The position numbers were made by a program, and so were the translations under genes. From Planctomycetota bacterium (GTDB taxonomy: Bacteria; Planctomycetota; UBA1135; UBA2386): 64,000 bases of DNA. The notes beneath the pieces were generated by a model. It worked only from the letters and a program-made list of their open reading frames with translations, was not told the origin of the DNA and searched no databases. Where the stretch lies: the NCBI GenBank assembly GCA_014192625.1, contig BJHM01000007.1, positions 106,621-170,620 of the forward strand, in the 5' to 3' direction. Positions 19,934 through 28,983 of this stretch are shown here, piece by piece (the first letter of the stretch is position 1; the number at the start of each line of letters is the position of its first letter).

Positions 19934-20145
19934 CTGCGCCAGCCATTCGCCCCGATCACGCTCCCAAGGCCAGGAGGCGCAAGAAGTGCGGCCAGCGGCG
20001 CGAGCGAGCGATCTAGCTTTGCATCTGTGAAAGTCTTGGGCGCATTGCCTAAAATCTCGTCTGTGCGCCGACGAAGTGATCGCCCTTGCGCCTCGGATAA
20101 TCCGTCCCAACGAAGCGGACCCGTATTCTTATAGTCCTCACGCAA
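19906..20145 (-). CDS. Doubtful small ORF in the parB-cyclophilin gap
   Basis: The stretch 19934-20250 (317 nt) holds no clear gene. The only sizeable frame is this 79-codon ORF on the minus strand, starting with TTG, without a ribosome-binding site and overlapping the parB end by 28 nt. Its translation is mixed polar and hydrophobic, with segments such as GPLRWDGLSEAQGRSLRRR, and does not look like random GC-rich noise. I recognise no family. No tRNA, terminator or repeat was found in the same stretch. Confidence 0.2.
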   Translation of the reverse strand: MREDYKNTGPLRWDGLSEAQGRSLRRRTDEILGNAPKTFTDAKLDRSLAPLAALLAPPGLGSVIGANGWRSYCLVFRRS

Positions 20146-20250
20146 TTGTCGCCGTGCGTAAGCTCAGCAGTGCAAGCAACGGTGTGCTGCGGGCTTTTTG
20201 CTAGGTCCGCGCGTGCAGTCATCCCGATCAAGGGGCGACTGCGCGGGGGG

Positions 20251-21435
20251 CTACAGCTTGGTGACGGACTCGATCCGAATGCTGTCCGCCGGGCGGCCGT
20301 GGCCAGCCTTTTCTTCATCAGCCTTGGACAGTGAGACGTCGCAGAGTGCCTTGAGGGTATCCAGACCCTCCGTGACATACGCAAACACCTGTCGCTGGCC
20401 ATCGAATACGTGCGATAGGTCGTCGACGCTGATCCACAGGCGCTCGACTTCCGACTTGCCTTCAGCGCCACCGCGTGCCGCAACAGCGCCTGGGAAGTGG
20501 CTCAGGTTGGTCACCTCATCGATCAGCTGTTCCTTATCGATCGGCTTCGTAGTATCCCAGTTGGAGGTGTTCTCATCCTTGGTGGATGCGAAGCCAAAGT
20601 GGAATTGGGTGATCGCAAAGTTGCGTGTCTGTTTGGTCGGGCGCCACAGTTCATCCACCGACAGCCCATTCCAGAAGTTGGCCTCGACCAGCTTCTGAAA
20701 TGCTTCTGAGTGCTTGGGCGCTTGTAGCGTCATTAGCGCGATAGTGAACTCGCGTCCGCCGGATAGCTTGACCTTATATTTAGCGGCATCTACAGGGATG
20801 ATTGGCTGCGCGAAGGCGGACGGAAGCTTGAATGTCTGCTCTTTCGCAATTTGTGCGCGGAGCGCTTCGACCATCGAGCCAGCGACCATCGGGCGGAGCT
20901 TTTCCTCTTCTGGGGCCTTAGGTTTTTTGGCGGTCGTGTCTTTGCTCGGTTCTGCTGCCCGAGCTTGGACTGGATAGGCAGTCTTCAGCACTAAGGCATG
21001 ATTTGGGAACTCAGTCTCAAGCGCCTTGCAGGTAGCTTCGGCCTTGGACCAGTCCTTCTCCTCTAGAGCGCGATTGGCGATGAGCCAAATCAAGTAGGGC
21101 TTTTGGCTGTTATCTGCAGCCTGCCGTGCTTGCTCGAGCTTCTCCAGCGGCGCCTTCTCAAGCGCTCGTAGCTGGGCAATATCGATTGGGTCAAGTGCTT
21201 CTGGGTCGCCACCATTTAGGTCGTAACCAGCATCAAGCAAAGACGATGCGGCAAATGCAGACCAGCGAGCATCAACCTGCTTCTGGTTGTAATACTTTAG
21301 GCCGTAATAAAAACCTAGAGCGAGCACTAGCAGCCACATCAGGCCATTGAGCTTGGCGCGGTGCCGGTCCCAAAGCATCTCGATTGGCGCGGGGCCCTGG
21401 GTTCCTTCCACAGGTGGGGGGGTAGTAGCGGACAT
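20251..21435 (-). CDS. Membrane-anchored protein with degenerate cyclophilin-type domain
   Basis: A 394-residue protein. Residues 1-28 are cytoplasmic, a transmembrane helix covers about 30-47, and a helical TPR-like region follows (about 50-155). A lysine/proline/glutamate-rich linker leads to a C-terminal domain (about 220-394) with the order of a cyclophilin. GREFTIALMTLQAPKHSEAF matches the first strands and helix, FDGQRQVFAYVTEGLDTLKAL matches the VFG-V-G-D segment, and it ends in a typical IRIESV strand. The FHR and FF catalytic segments are changed (ELWR, RLWI), so prolyl isomerase activity is doubtful. A periplasmic chaperone-like role is possible. It starts 6 nt after a lipoprotein gene. 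Confidence 0.72.
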   Translation of the reverse strand: MSATTPPPVEGTQGPAPIEMLWDRHRAKLNGLMWLLVLALGFYYGLKYYNQKQVDARWSAFAASSLLDAGYDLNGGDPEALDPIDIAQLRALEKAPLEKLEQARQAADNSQKPYLIWLIANRALEEKDWSKAEATCKALETEFPNHALVLKTAYPVQARAAEPSKDTTAKKPKAPEEEKLRPMVAGSMVEALRAQIAKEQTFKLPSAFAQPIIPVDAAKYKVKLSGGREFTIALMTLQAPKHSEAFQKLVEANFWNGLSVDELWRPTKQTRNFAITQFHFGFASTKDENTSNWDTTKPIDKEQLIDEVTNLSHFPGAVAARGGAEGKSEVERLWISVDDLSHVFDGQRQVFAYVTEGLDTLKALCDVSLSKADEEKAGHGRPADSIRIESVTKL

Positions 21436-21441
21436 CGTTGG

Positions 21442-21864
21442 TTAGCTGCTTTCGATCTTGGTCGTGTAGTCAATCACCATCTCGGTTACCCCGTGCTGCC
21501 TGGTGATGCAGTAGTCAGCGGTGTAGCGCCCGCGTGAGAATTTGAGCCGCCGAGTAGATTCGTCCGGTCGTTCATCGGACACCATGGTCCAAGAATGTTG
21601 CGGCATTCGCAAAAGCAGGTGGCCAGCCACCTCATCAATCTTGGGTTGGCCGGTGTATATGTAGTGGGCAAAACGCCAGTTCGCCTCTTCGCGGGAATGG
21701 CTCTCGTGGAAACGTTCGTAAAGGGTCATGCCGTCGGGCACGACCAGATCTTGGAACTGGACGGCGTTCACGCCGTCGTCGTTTGAAGTTTGGAGGTCAC
21801 TAGTTTTGCATGCCGCAATGCATGCGGCCAGTGCAAACAGTATGAACGATCGCAAGCTGGGCAT
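21442..21864 (-). CDS. Conserved-type lipoprotein of unknown function
   Basis: A 140-residue protein with a lipoprotein signal (ALAACIAACK; lipid Cys at 15 or 19). The mature domain contains VVPDGMTLYERFHESHS, a Tyr-Thr-Gly segment and MPQHSWTM, then a beta-rich end (RLKFSRGRYTADYCITR). Small lipoproteins with a VPDGM and a MP--W motif are common in Gram-negative-type bacteria but have no agreed function. It is the first gene of a two-gene unit with the cyclophilin-like protein. Confidence 0.75.
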   Translation of the reverse strand: MPSLRSFILFALAACIAACKTSDLQTSNDDGVNAVQFQDLVVPDGMTLYERFHESHSREEANWRFAHYIYTGQPKIDEVAGHLLLRMPQHSWTMVSDERPDESTRRLKFSRGRYTADYCITRQHGVTEMVIDYTTKIESS

Positions 21865-22020
21865 TGGCAGTTCTCAGAGCGTTCCTAAACGATTTTCGAG
21901 TGTCGGACTCTACCGTCGAGCCCTCGGGCAGGCAACGAAAGTGAGCGGGCATTGCTGGACTGGGCCTGATTCCTACACTTTAGGGGTCCCAATTCCGCAA
22001 CGCGCGGCTTGCCAAATCCG

Positions 22021-22638
22021 ATGCTGCTCAGTGACGACGTAAGGAGAGCTCATCTGCTGACGCTCGCTACGCTGGTACTGAATCGTTCGTGGCTGCCAGT
22101 GCATGTGACCACCGTCCGACGCGCCCTCTGCATGGTGGTGCGTGGCGTAGCTCGCATCGTCGCCCCAGACACGCTTTCCACGCACAGTTTCATGGAGTGG
22201 ATTCAGCTCCAGATTCCGCCGATGTCGCCATTTATTCGCTCGCCTTCGGTGCGAGTTGCGATCCCCGAAGTTGTAGTGCTGAATAGTTATGACAAGGTGC
22301 CGTGCCATGAAGCGCCCTTCACGCGCCGAAATCTTTTCCTGCGCGACGACTTTACCTGCCAGTATTGCGGTGGTCGCTGCACCGCGGATCGGTTGAGCGT
22401 GGACCATGTGGTGCCGCGATCGCGCGGCGGCAAAACGACATGGGATAACTGCGTCCTCGCATGCGTACGGTGCAATGCGCGCAAGGCCGACCGCACCATC
22501 AAGGAGGCTGGCCTAAAACTTTTGCGTGCACCGAGACGTCCGCGCTGGACACCTTACATCAACCTTAGGTCTGCTCAGTTGCTGGAATCTTGGCAGCGTT
22601 TCGTGCCGGAATCTCGTCGTGGCGGGAGCTTTGGCTAG
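22021..22638 (+). CDS. HNH endonuclease family protein
   Basis: A 205-residue protein of the stand-alone HNH family. The N-terminal part (LVLNRSWLPVHVTTVRRAL) is the lead-in seen in many bacterial HNH proteins. The nuclease core has zinc Cys113/Cys116 in CQYC, the motif LSVDHVVPRSRGG (His129), Asn143 and the second zinc pair C148-x2-C151. It can be expected to nick or cut nucleic acid; a biological role is unknown for this subgroup. An in-frame TTG at 22009 is an alternative start. No strong ribosome-binding site is visible for either. Confidence 0.85.
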   Translation: MLLSDDVRRAHLLTLATLVLNRSWLPVHVTTVRRALCMVVRGVARIVAPDTLSTHSFMEWIQLQIPPMSPFIRSPSVRVAIPEVVVLNSYDKVPCHEAPFTRRNLFLRDDFTCQYCGGRCTADRLSVDHVVPRSRGGKTTWDNCVLACVRCNARKADRTIKEAGLKLLRAPRRPRWTPYINLRSAQLLESWQRFVPESRRGGSFG

Positions 22639-22660
22639 GAACAATCTGGCGTGCAACATT

Positions 22661-22704
22661 GCTTCACTTGAACCTGCTTCACTTGAACCTGCTTCACTCG
22701 AATG
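22661..22704 (+). repeat. 15-nt tandem repeat reaching into the start codon of the next gene
   Basis: Two exact copies of a unit starting GCTTCACTTGAACCT (22661-22675, 22676-22690) are followed by a third, altered copy (22691-22704) whose end forms the ATG of the next gene. No Shine-Dalgarno sequence is present there. Confidence 0.8.
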
Positions 22705-24084
22705 AATATGCGATCCATCCTTAGCCTGCTTGTGGCGGCCTTGTTGTCGGTCCCGTGCATCTCGCAGAGCCCTGCGCAGCTAAAGCAAGAACTGCGCACC
22801 AAGGAGGCCGCAGCGAAACAGGACACTGACGCGCTATTTCAGGTTGGCAAGTGGGCGGAAGACAAGGGGCTCAGTGCGGAGAGCAAGCGCATTTACCTAG
22901 TGATCCTGAAGCTGAAGCCAGCGAATGAAGCCGCAAACAAAGCGCTGGGCAATGAACTCTTCGAGGGCAAATGGTTGGCGGGCAAGGATGCCGCGATTGC
23001 TCGCAAGAAGGCGCTTGAGGCCGAGTTCAAGGCGAAGGGCATGGTCGAGGTGGGCGGTGTCTACGTTGGCAAAGACGAGGTCGCCGATGCCAAGCGCGGG
23101 GTCTTCCACTTTGAAGGCAACCTAGTGACCAGAGAAGAACTGCAAGCCTTTGGTGCGGGCAAGGTCCGTCATCCGGTTACCGGCATGATCATTGAGCCTA
23201 AGTTTCTTGAGGAGGCGAAGGCCCGGAAGTTTCCGATTGGCACCGAAGGTCGCTGGGCCGACGAGAAGGACGCGGATGCTTTCCACAATCAACTTGAGAA
23301 GCCGTGGTTCGTTCGCTCAAGGTATTGCACTCTGATTGGCACGTTTCCGATCAGCAAGATGGAGGAGTTGAAGGCAATTGCTGACAGCGGCGTCGAGCGT
23401 GCTTGGCTGTTGATGGGGAAGCAGCTTCCACATCCGGCCAATCGTCCCGTGATTTTGATCGCTGCGACGGACGACGAGTTCAAAGAATACGGCACCAAGT
23501 TTGGCGACGAGACGTCTGCGTTCGGTGCGTTCCTCGCCGGCGACTCGGAGCGGCAAGTAAAGTTTAAGCTCGAATACCAGGGCGAGACGCGGCCAGCGAT
23601 CTGCAACCTCCTCCACAAGGCTTGGGGGCCGTATTATCTGCGTCATGCGGCAGGCCTAGCCTACGCAAGTGGCCTTGCGGAAGATGCTGGCACCGAGTTG
23701 CCTCTCTGGCTGCTGCATGCGTTCGGCGGCTATGCGAGTCGCTTTGACTCCAGCAATGACGCGGGCTCATTCGCCGAGCAGCATTTAGCCAAGGGCGGAG
23801 TGAAGGACCTGAAGGCGTGGCTCAACTCCTTTGCACTCAATGGTGAGATGGAGCCGAAGGAACTCGACTACAACGTGTTTCAGGCAGGCCTGTTGCTGTC
23901 CTTCATTGCCGACGGCGACGAGCCAAAGCTGAAGGAAGCGATGAAGGAAGTGAGCGATGCTATTACCAGCGGCAAGACCAAGGTTTTTGAGAAGTCGCTG
24001 GAGAAGTTGCAGGCCGCGCTGATCGCCAAAGAGGTGGAGTTGCGCGCATATCTGCAAAAGCTGATCAAGCAGCGAAGTGCGTGA
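22702..24084 (+). CDS. Secreted helical protein with TPR-like N-terminus, function unknown
   Basis: A 460-residue protein with a signal peptide (about residues 4-21, cleavage near CISQS). It then has a TPR-like helical region where KLKPANEAANKALG resembles the second helix of a repeat. A middle section has a GGVYVGKDEVADA motif. The C-terminal half resembles the peptidase-MA/DUF1570 proteins of planctomycetes in predicted form, but no HExxH zinc motif is present. It may therefore be an inactive relative. A second ATG at 22708 could also serve. It is followed after 116 nt by another secreted protein. Confidence 0.7.
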   Translation: MNMRSILSLLVAALLSVPCISQSPAQLKQELRTKEAAAKQDTDALFQVGKWAEDKGLSAESKRIYLVILKLKPANEAANKALGNELFEGKWLAGKDAAIARKKALEAEFKAKGMVEVGGVYVGKDEVADAKRGVFHFEGNLVTREELQAFGAGKVRHPVTGMIIEPKFLEEAKARKFPIGTEGRWADEKDADAFHNQLEKPWFVRSRYCTLIGTFPISKMEELKAIADSGVERAWLLMGKQLPHPANRPVILIAATDDEFKEYGTKFGDETSAFGAFLAGDSERQVKFKLEYQGETRPAICNLLHKAWGPYYLRHAAGLAYASGLAEDAGTELPLWLLHAFGGYASRFDSSNDAGSFAEQHLAKGGVKDLKAWLNSFALNGEMEPKELDYNVFQAGLLLSFIADGDEPKLKEAMKEVSDAITSGKTKVFEKSLEKLQAALIAKEVELRAYLQKLIKQRSA

Positions 24085-24200
24085 CCTGCTGCTCGTCAGC
24101 TGACAGAATACGTCGTCAGCGGTCTACCAGAGCCAGCGCCAAAGCGGGTTTTGTCACTCGTTGGCTGAATTCGGCCGGTTTCTAAATCTCATAGTTCACA

Positions 24201-26090
24201 ATGCTCAAGCAATACCTAACTCTCGCCCTTACCTGCTCGCTGCTGAGCGTATCTATTCTGGCCCAGCAGCCGTTGCTGCCGTTTTTGCCAGCAGACACGT
24301 TGATGGCAGTTTCGGTCCCCAACCTCGAAGCCACTATGGCGTCGATGTCCGAGATGCCGCTCGCCAAGATTTGGCGCGAAGAAGAAGTGCAGAAGTTCTT
24401 GGGCGACGCGCGGGAGATGCTGAAGACGCGCATTGACGAGATGCTCAGGGAAGCAAAGCAGATGCATGAGCAGGGCGCCTTCCCGATGGACCCTGAAAAG
24501 TTGCTGAGCCTGCGGATGCGCGGCGGAACTTTTGCCATCACCAAGATGGGCCTCAAGATGGGTGATAGTGGGCCAGAGCCAGAGTTCGGCTTCATGCTTC
24601 ACATGGACTTTGGCGAGAGCGCGGAGCAGTGGAATGCTCTGATCCAGCTCGGCATGGGAATGCTGAAGGAGCGCGCCTCTTCGAAGCTTTCGATGGAAGA
24701 GTCCAAGGTCGGCGACGTTCGGGTCATCAGTATGGTTCCGATGGGTATGCCCAACCTTGGTGCAATGGGGATCAACGTCGCCATGGTCCCAAATGGCATC
24801 CTGTTTGGCACCTTGAAGGATCAAGTGCTTTCGGTTGTCGAGAGCATGCAGAAAGGCAAGCCAGTGCTAGCTGAGAGTGCCAACTACAAGAACACGCTAA
24901 AGCACATCTCCGCCGATGGAGTTGAGGCCGAGGTTTACATGCGGCCTGTGGGCTTCATTGATTTTGGCCTAGCTGCTTTGAAGATGAGCGAGCAGTTGAA
25001 CCAAACTCTGAATTTGGACGTGGATGGCTTCACGCGGAGCATCGATGTGATGGGCTTGCGCGCAATGCAGGCCATGGGCGCTGCTACCTCCTACAAAGGT
25101 GGAAAGGCGATCACGACTAGTTTTATGGGGATCCCTGCGCCATCGCGCACGCCAGTGGTGGAGGCGATGTTCGGCGGCAGCAAGACTCTGGATCAGGGCT
25201 TCCTCAAGTGGGTGCCCAAGGAAGCGGTGTCGTTCCATGCTGGCACTGTCGATGCGTTGTCGCTCTACGACGGCATGATGGATGCCTTCAAGGCCTACAG
25301 CGAACCGCTCGCCACTCAGATGAATGCAGAAATGGCAAAGGCCGAAAAGGAGATCGGCTTTAGCCTGCGCGATGACCTGTTTGGTGCGATTGGCGACACC
25401 TACGCGTATTGGTATATGCCGTTTTCGCCAACGCCTACGCCGCCAGAGTCGGCATTGGTAGTGAAGGTCAAAGACGAAGAAAAGCTCCTCAAGGTATTCC
25501 GTGCGATTGCTGCAAGAAGCGATGGGATGTTCACGCTCGATGAGTCCGAAAAACGTGGTGTGAAATCGTATCAGGTCCGGATCAACATTGAGCAGTTGAA
25601 TGCGATGCCTGTGAACCCCTTTGAATCGCTGACGCCGACCTTCGCATTCAAGGGTGGCTATATGGTCGCAGGATTTAGTGCGAGCGACATCCGGCGCGTG
25701 TTCAAGATGATGGATCGCAAGGATGATGAAACCACGGCGGCCGCGGATATCCGTTCCAACAAAGAGTTCGCTGCCTACGCGGGCAAAATCCCTGCGGACA
25801 TCCAGAGCCTCGGGTTTACCGACTGGAAGATGATGATGGAAAGCGTCTACACCGCAATCACGACTGCGCTTGCCATCATTCCAATGAGCGAAGACATCCC
25901 AATCGACACCGCGATGTTGCCGGATGCAGGGACCATCACGAAGCACATGTTCGGGTCGCTCAGTTACTCGCGCGCCGACGCGGCGGGCTACACGTGGAGC
26001 AATTCGAGCCCCTTCGGGATGGAGCTTGGGCTATTAGGTGTCGTCGGGGCCGTCATGGTCGGAGTCGGCGTCAGCATGGGCGGGTTCTGA
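24201..26090 (+). CDS. Large secreted protein, DUF3352-like, function unknown
   Basis: A 629-residue protein with a signal peptide (about residues 1-21, ending SILAQQ). It next has PADTLMAVSVPNLEATMASM, the opening usual in planctomycete DUF3352-type proteins. Later parts alternate beta strands (MRGGTFAITKMG, DSGPEPEFGFMLHM, AALVVKVKDEEKL-type) and helices. A short glycine-rich hydrophobic C-terminus (LGLLGVVGAVMVGVGVSMGGF) could anchor it in a membrane. No catalytic motif was seen. It stands alone between gaps of 116 and 39 nt. Function is unknown. Confidence 0.7.
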   Translation: MLKQYLTLALTCSLLSVSILAQQPLLPFLPADTLMAVSVPNLEATMASMSEMPLAKIWREEEVQKFLGDAREMLKTRIDEMLREAKQMHEQGAFPMDPEKLLSLRMRGGTFAITKMGLKMGDSGPEPEFGFMLHMDFGESAEQWNALIQLGMGMLKERASSKLSMEESKVGDVRVISMVPMGMPNLGAMGINVAMVPNGILFGTLKDQVLSVVESMQKGKPVLAESANYKNTLKHISADGVEAEVYMRPVGFIDFGLAALKMSEQLNQTLNLDVDGFTRSIDVMGLRAMQAMGAATSYKGGKAITTSFMGIPAPSRTPVVEAMFGGSKTLDQGFLKWVPKEAVSFHAGTVDALSLYDGMMDAFKAYSEPLATQMNAEMAKAEKEIGFSLRDDLFGAIGDTYAYWYMPFSPTPTPPESALVVKVKDEEKLLKVFRAIAARSDGMFTLDESEKRGVKSYQVRINIEQLNAMPVNPFESLTPTFAFKGGYMVAGFSASDIRRVFKMMDRKDDETTAAADIRSNKEFAAYAGKIPADIQSLGFTDWKMMMESVYTAITTALAIIPMSEDIPIDTAMLPDAGTITKHMFGSLSYSRADAAGYTWSNSSPFGMELGLLGVVGAVMVGVGVSMGGF

Positions 26091-26129
26091 TCCGCGCGGT
26101 AATGCATCGCAAACAGCGCGTGTAACCAG

Positions 26130-28595
26130 ATGGTTGAACGCGCCGTTTTGCGTAATGTGCCGATAGTGAAACTCCGCCACTCGATGTGCTTCTTCGGCCC
26201 GTTTCTGGTTGCGGTCGCCTGCGCTTCGGGCACCGCATTTGCGCAGCGCTGGCAGGAGTTGCAGGGGCGCAGTCGCAGCGGCGTCGTTGAAATGCGTCAG
26301 GCGGTGCTCGATGCAGGCACCGATACGCTCGCGCTCCTGGTCTCTTCGCATCCCGATGACCGCTATCTCTTGCCGGCCATCTATCTGCGTTTTGTGCTCG
26401 GCGTGCGCGTTGCCGTGCTGATTGTGTCCCGCGGCGGCGGTGGGCAAAACAGTTGTGGTCCGGAGACCGGTGACGCCCTTGAACGGATCCGCACGCTTGA
26501 AACCGAGGCTGGGTGCGGTCAGTTTGACGGGGCCGTTTATTACCTCGACCGTGCGGATCGCGGCTATCGGCGCACTGCTGCCGAGACGTTTGGTGAGTGG
26601 GGCCGCGATGACACGTTGCGAGGCCTCGTGCGCATGGTGCGCGAGATTCGACCAGATTTCGTTGTCACCACGCATAGCGCGGAGGAGTTGCATGGGCACG
26701 ACCTTGCAATAGCAGAATTGCTACCCATCGCCGCTGCTCAAGCGGGCGATGCGAAGGTCGAGACTGCTTTGCCGCCGCATCGGGTGCATGGGCTTTTCCT
26801 TGGCGCGCTGATTTCAACCACGTCGCCGGCCATCGCATTGCGAGCGGATCAATTCGAACCCAATCGGGGAGGTGGCCTGCGCCGGCTTGCTTACGAATTG
26901 CTGGCAAGGTGCCACGTGAGTCCCGGCGCGCCCGATCCGATGGCGATTGTTTTCCCAAGCGAGGTGGCATTTGTCGCTGTCACTTTGCCTTGGCCAAGTG
27001 TGGCGAGTTGGACGAAAGGACTGCCGTCCCTGTTCGACCGGGGTATCTGGCCAGGCGCGGCTGAGAAAGCAAGTGACCTGCAAGACCGCTTGGGTTCAGG
27101 TCTACGCCAGTGCGGCGAAGATCCGTCGCGGTTGATCGATCATGCGGCTGAAGCAATCCGCGCCCTCGAAGGCACGCCTTGTCTTGCAGTGAGTGAAGCA
27201 GCAAGGCGGCGCGCACGGCGAATCGAGGCTCTGCAACGCGTCGTGCTGCATGCCAACGCCATTCAGATCGAGATCGAGACCAAGGCGGGAACCTTCGCTG
27301 TCCCGGGTGAGCCGATGTCGGTTGATGCCCGAATAATCGTCGGTGGACCTCGTGATGTCGATGCCGTGCGGCTGGTTGCGGACAACTCAAATTTGGGCTT
27401 CGAACCGATGGATGGCGATCAGCCAAACGTTGCAAAAGGTGGCGTGCTAGCAGGCGTCGTCACGTATCGCGTACCCCCTGCTGCACGCGGTGTCACCGAC
27501 CCTATGGAAGCCAGTTTTCATGGGGACCGCTTCATTGCACCGTTGCGGCTGCAGTTCGTCTTGAGCGTTTGCGGAGTCGATATTCCGGTAGTTGTTAGTT
27601 CGCCGATTGAGGCGCGCATGCCGCTCGAACTCACTGTTTGGCCGCGCATGTTGCTCTGCCCGACACATCGCGATGAGGTGAAGTTCAGCGTCGAGGTCGT
27701 TCGCAACTCGGTATTTCCAGTGGTTGGCAAAATCGATGTCCGTGCACCGGCTGGCTATCAGGTGCGGGGCGATCGCACGGAGCTAAATCTGCAGGCTAGA
27801 CGCGGCGAGACGTTTGATTTTTCGCTGCGGCCGCCCGCCGATCGCAAGAGTGGAGTTGATGTGATTCGAATCGCAATCGGTGAGAGCCGGGTGGCTTTGC
27901 CGCTGCATAAAATCGATGTGCAGATTGATCCGCAACTTCGCATTGGGCTCGTGCGCAATCGCGATGATGCGCTGGTTTCCGCGATCGGCGTCGGCGGGTT
28001 TGGTTTGCACTGGTCCGAACTGAGCGACACCGATCTCGCGGTGCGCGACCTATCGGAGTTTGACACGATCGTGGTCGAGGCGCGCGCCTTGCGCGACCGC
28101 CCTGCCGCTCGGCGTTCGTATCGTCGGCTGCTCGATTTCTGTGGCGCGCGTGGCAAACGATTGGTGGTTTTCTATCACAAGGATGTTGAGTTCGATCCGC
28201 CAGGCGAAGGCTTCATCGGTGCGCCATTTCAGCCGTTTGCCATTGGTAAAGAACGCGTGACGCATGCGGACGCGCCGGTCACGGTGCTACGTTCGGACCA
28301 TTGCCTCCTGCAATTGCCCAATCAGATTTTCCCCAGTGATTGGGATGGGTGGGAGCAGGAACGCGCCCTCTACTTTCCGAGCAGCTATAGCAGCGAATAT
28401 CAGGAGATTTTGCAGATGGGCGACCCTGGCCTGCCAGCGAAGCGATCGGCACTGCTCTATGCGCGAGTCGGGCCACGCGGCGAGGGAGAATACGTCTATT
28501 GCGCGCTCGCACTTTGGCGGCAACTCAAAAAGCTTCACCCAGGCGCAGTGCGCCTGCTCGCCAACTTACTTACCCCGCAGCCTGCCGCGAAGTAG
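26130..28595 (+). CDS. PIG-L-like deacetylase with long C-terminal extension
   Basis: An 821-residue exported protein. Signal peptide (about residues 19-38), then a PIG-L/LmbE domain with SSHPDDRYLLPA (His74-Asp77), RGGGGQNSCG, the ERIRTLETE helix and GHDLA near 190. PIG-L enzymes deacetylate N-acetyl-sugars using zinc. The fifth motif residue is Arg78 instead of the usual Glu. Residues 290-500 look like beta-rich NEW3-type domains and the last third is an unassigned, possibly amidotransferase-like alpha/beta fold. A GTG at 26166 would give a tidier signal peptide and may be the true start. Confidence 0.78.
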   Translation: MVERAVLRNVPIVKLRHSMCFFGPFLVAVACASGTAFAQRWQELQGRSRSGVVEMRQAVLDAGTDTLALLVSSHPDDRYLLPAIYLRFVLGVRVAVLIVSRGGGGQNSCGPETGDALERIRTLETEAGCGQFDGAVYYLDRADRGYRRTAAETFGEWGRDDTLRGLVRMVREIRPDFVVTTHSAEELHGHDLAIAELLPIAAAQAGDAKVETALPPHRVHGLFLGALISTTSPAIALRADQFEPNRGGGLRRLAYELLARCHVSPGAPDPMAIVFPSEVAFVAVTLPWPSVASWTKGLPSLFDRGIWPGAAEKASDLQDRLGSGLRQCGEDPSRLIDHAAEAIRALEGTPCLAVSEAARRRARRIEALQRVVLHANAIQIEIETKAGTFAVPGEPMSVDARIIVGGPRDVDAVRLVADNSNLGFEPMDGDQPNVAKGGVLAGVVTYRVPPAARGVTDPMEASFHGDRFIAPLRLQFVLSVCGVDIPVVVSSPIEARMPLELTVWPRMLLCPTHRDEVKFSVEVVRNSVFPVVGKIDVRAPAGYQVRGDRTELNLQARRGETFDFSLRPPADRKSGVDVIRIAIGESRVALPLHKIDVQIDPQLRIGLVRNRDDALVSAIGVGGFGLHWSELSDTDLAVRDLSEFDTIVVEARALRDRPAARRSYRRLLDFCGARGKRLVVFYHKDVEFDPPGEGFIGAPFQPFAIGKERVTHADAPVTVLRSDHCLLQLPNQIFPSDWDGWEQERALYFPSSYSSEYQEILQMGDPGLPAKRSALLYARVGPRGEGEYVYCALALWRQLKKLHPGAVRLLANLLTPQPAAK

Positions 28596-28649
28596 CCCAG
28601 TTGCGCAACAGCAGGGTCCTACTGCGAGCCTGTGGTTGCTGCTGGTTTG

Positions 28650-28964
28650 CTACAGCTTTGGCAACCGCATCTGAGCTTGTGTGGAGCGGACCAACCGCAC
28701 GTCCATTGGCTCACGCCCCGAACGAAGCAGGTGCATCGCTTGCGTCGGGATGAGCGAGTAGTCGCCGTTTTGGTAGGACAGTTCGAAGCGTGGGCTGCCG
28801 TTTGAGTCCTCGGGCATGCGGATCTCGACCACGCTGCGCGCTGGTATTGCAACCAACTTGCCTTGTATGTCGGTGTATTCCAGCCCAGTGTTCTGCACGA
28901 CCTGCACTTGGCCGGTGCTTTTTGCCGGAGCGGGATCCGTGCCGTGCGGATTTTGCGGCACCAT
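28650..28964 (-). CDS. Small protein, probably the frameshifted body of a lipoprotein
   Basis: This 104-codon frame starts MVPQNPHGTDP and has a coherent, beta-rich body with TGQVQVVQNTGLEYTDIQG, PARSVVEIRMPEDSNG and FELSYQNGDYSLIP. On its own it lacks a signal sequence. A lipoprotein-type signal (MKNWRWLLPVPATIALPQC) is encoded just upstream from an ATG at 29028, but in the neighbouring frame. Both meet at an 11-bp tandem repeat (28962-28983). One more repeat copy would fuse them in frame. It could be a genuine frameshift, a phase-variable gene or a sequencing error. Function of the body is unknown. Confidence 0.5.
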   Translation of the reverse strand: MVPQNPHGTDPAPAKSTGQVQVVQNTGLEYTDIQGKLVAIPARSVVEIRMPEDSNGSPRFELSYQNGDYSLIPTQAMHLLRSGREPMDVRLVRSTQAQMRLPKL

Positions 28965-28983
28965 TGCGGCAGCATTGCGGCAG
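28951..28983 (-). repeat. 11-bp tandem repeat at the lipoprotein frame break
   Basis: Two exact copies of CATTGCGGCAG (plus strand, 28962-28972 and 28973-28983) and a third, degenerate copy (28951-28961). Because 11 is not a multiple of three, copy number changes shift the reading frame of the overlapping minus-strand gene. Confidence 0.85.

Noticed and set aside
20160..20215. Hairpin with a T run between parB and the cyclophilin-like gene as terminator
   Set aside because: The stem is only about five base pairs with mismatches; I could not support it.
24969..25946. 325-codon frame on the minus strand
   Set aside because: It is the antisense shadow of the DUF3352-like gene; its His/Arg-rich translation has no domain.
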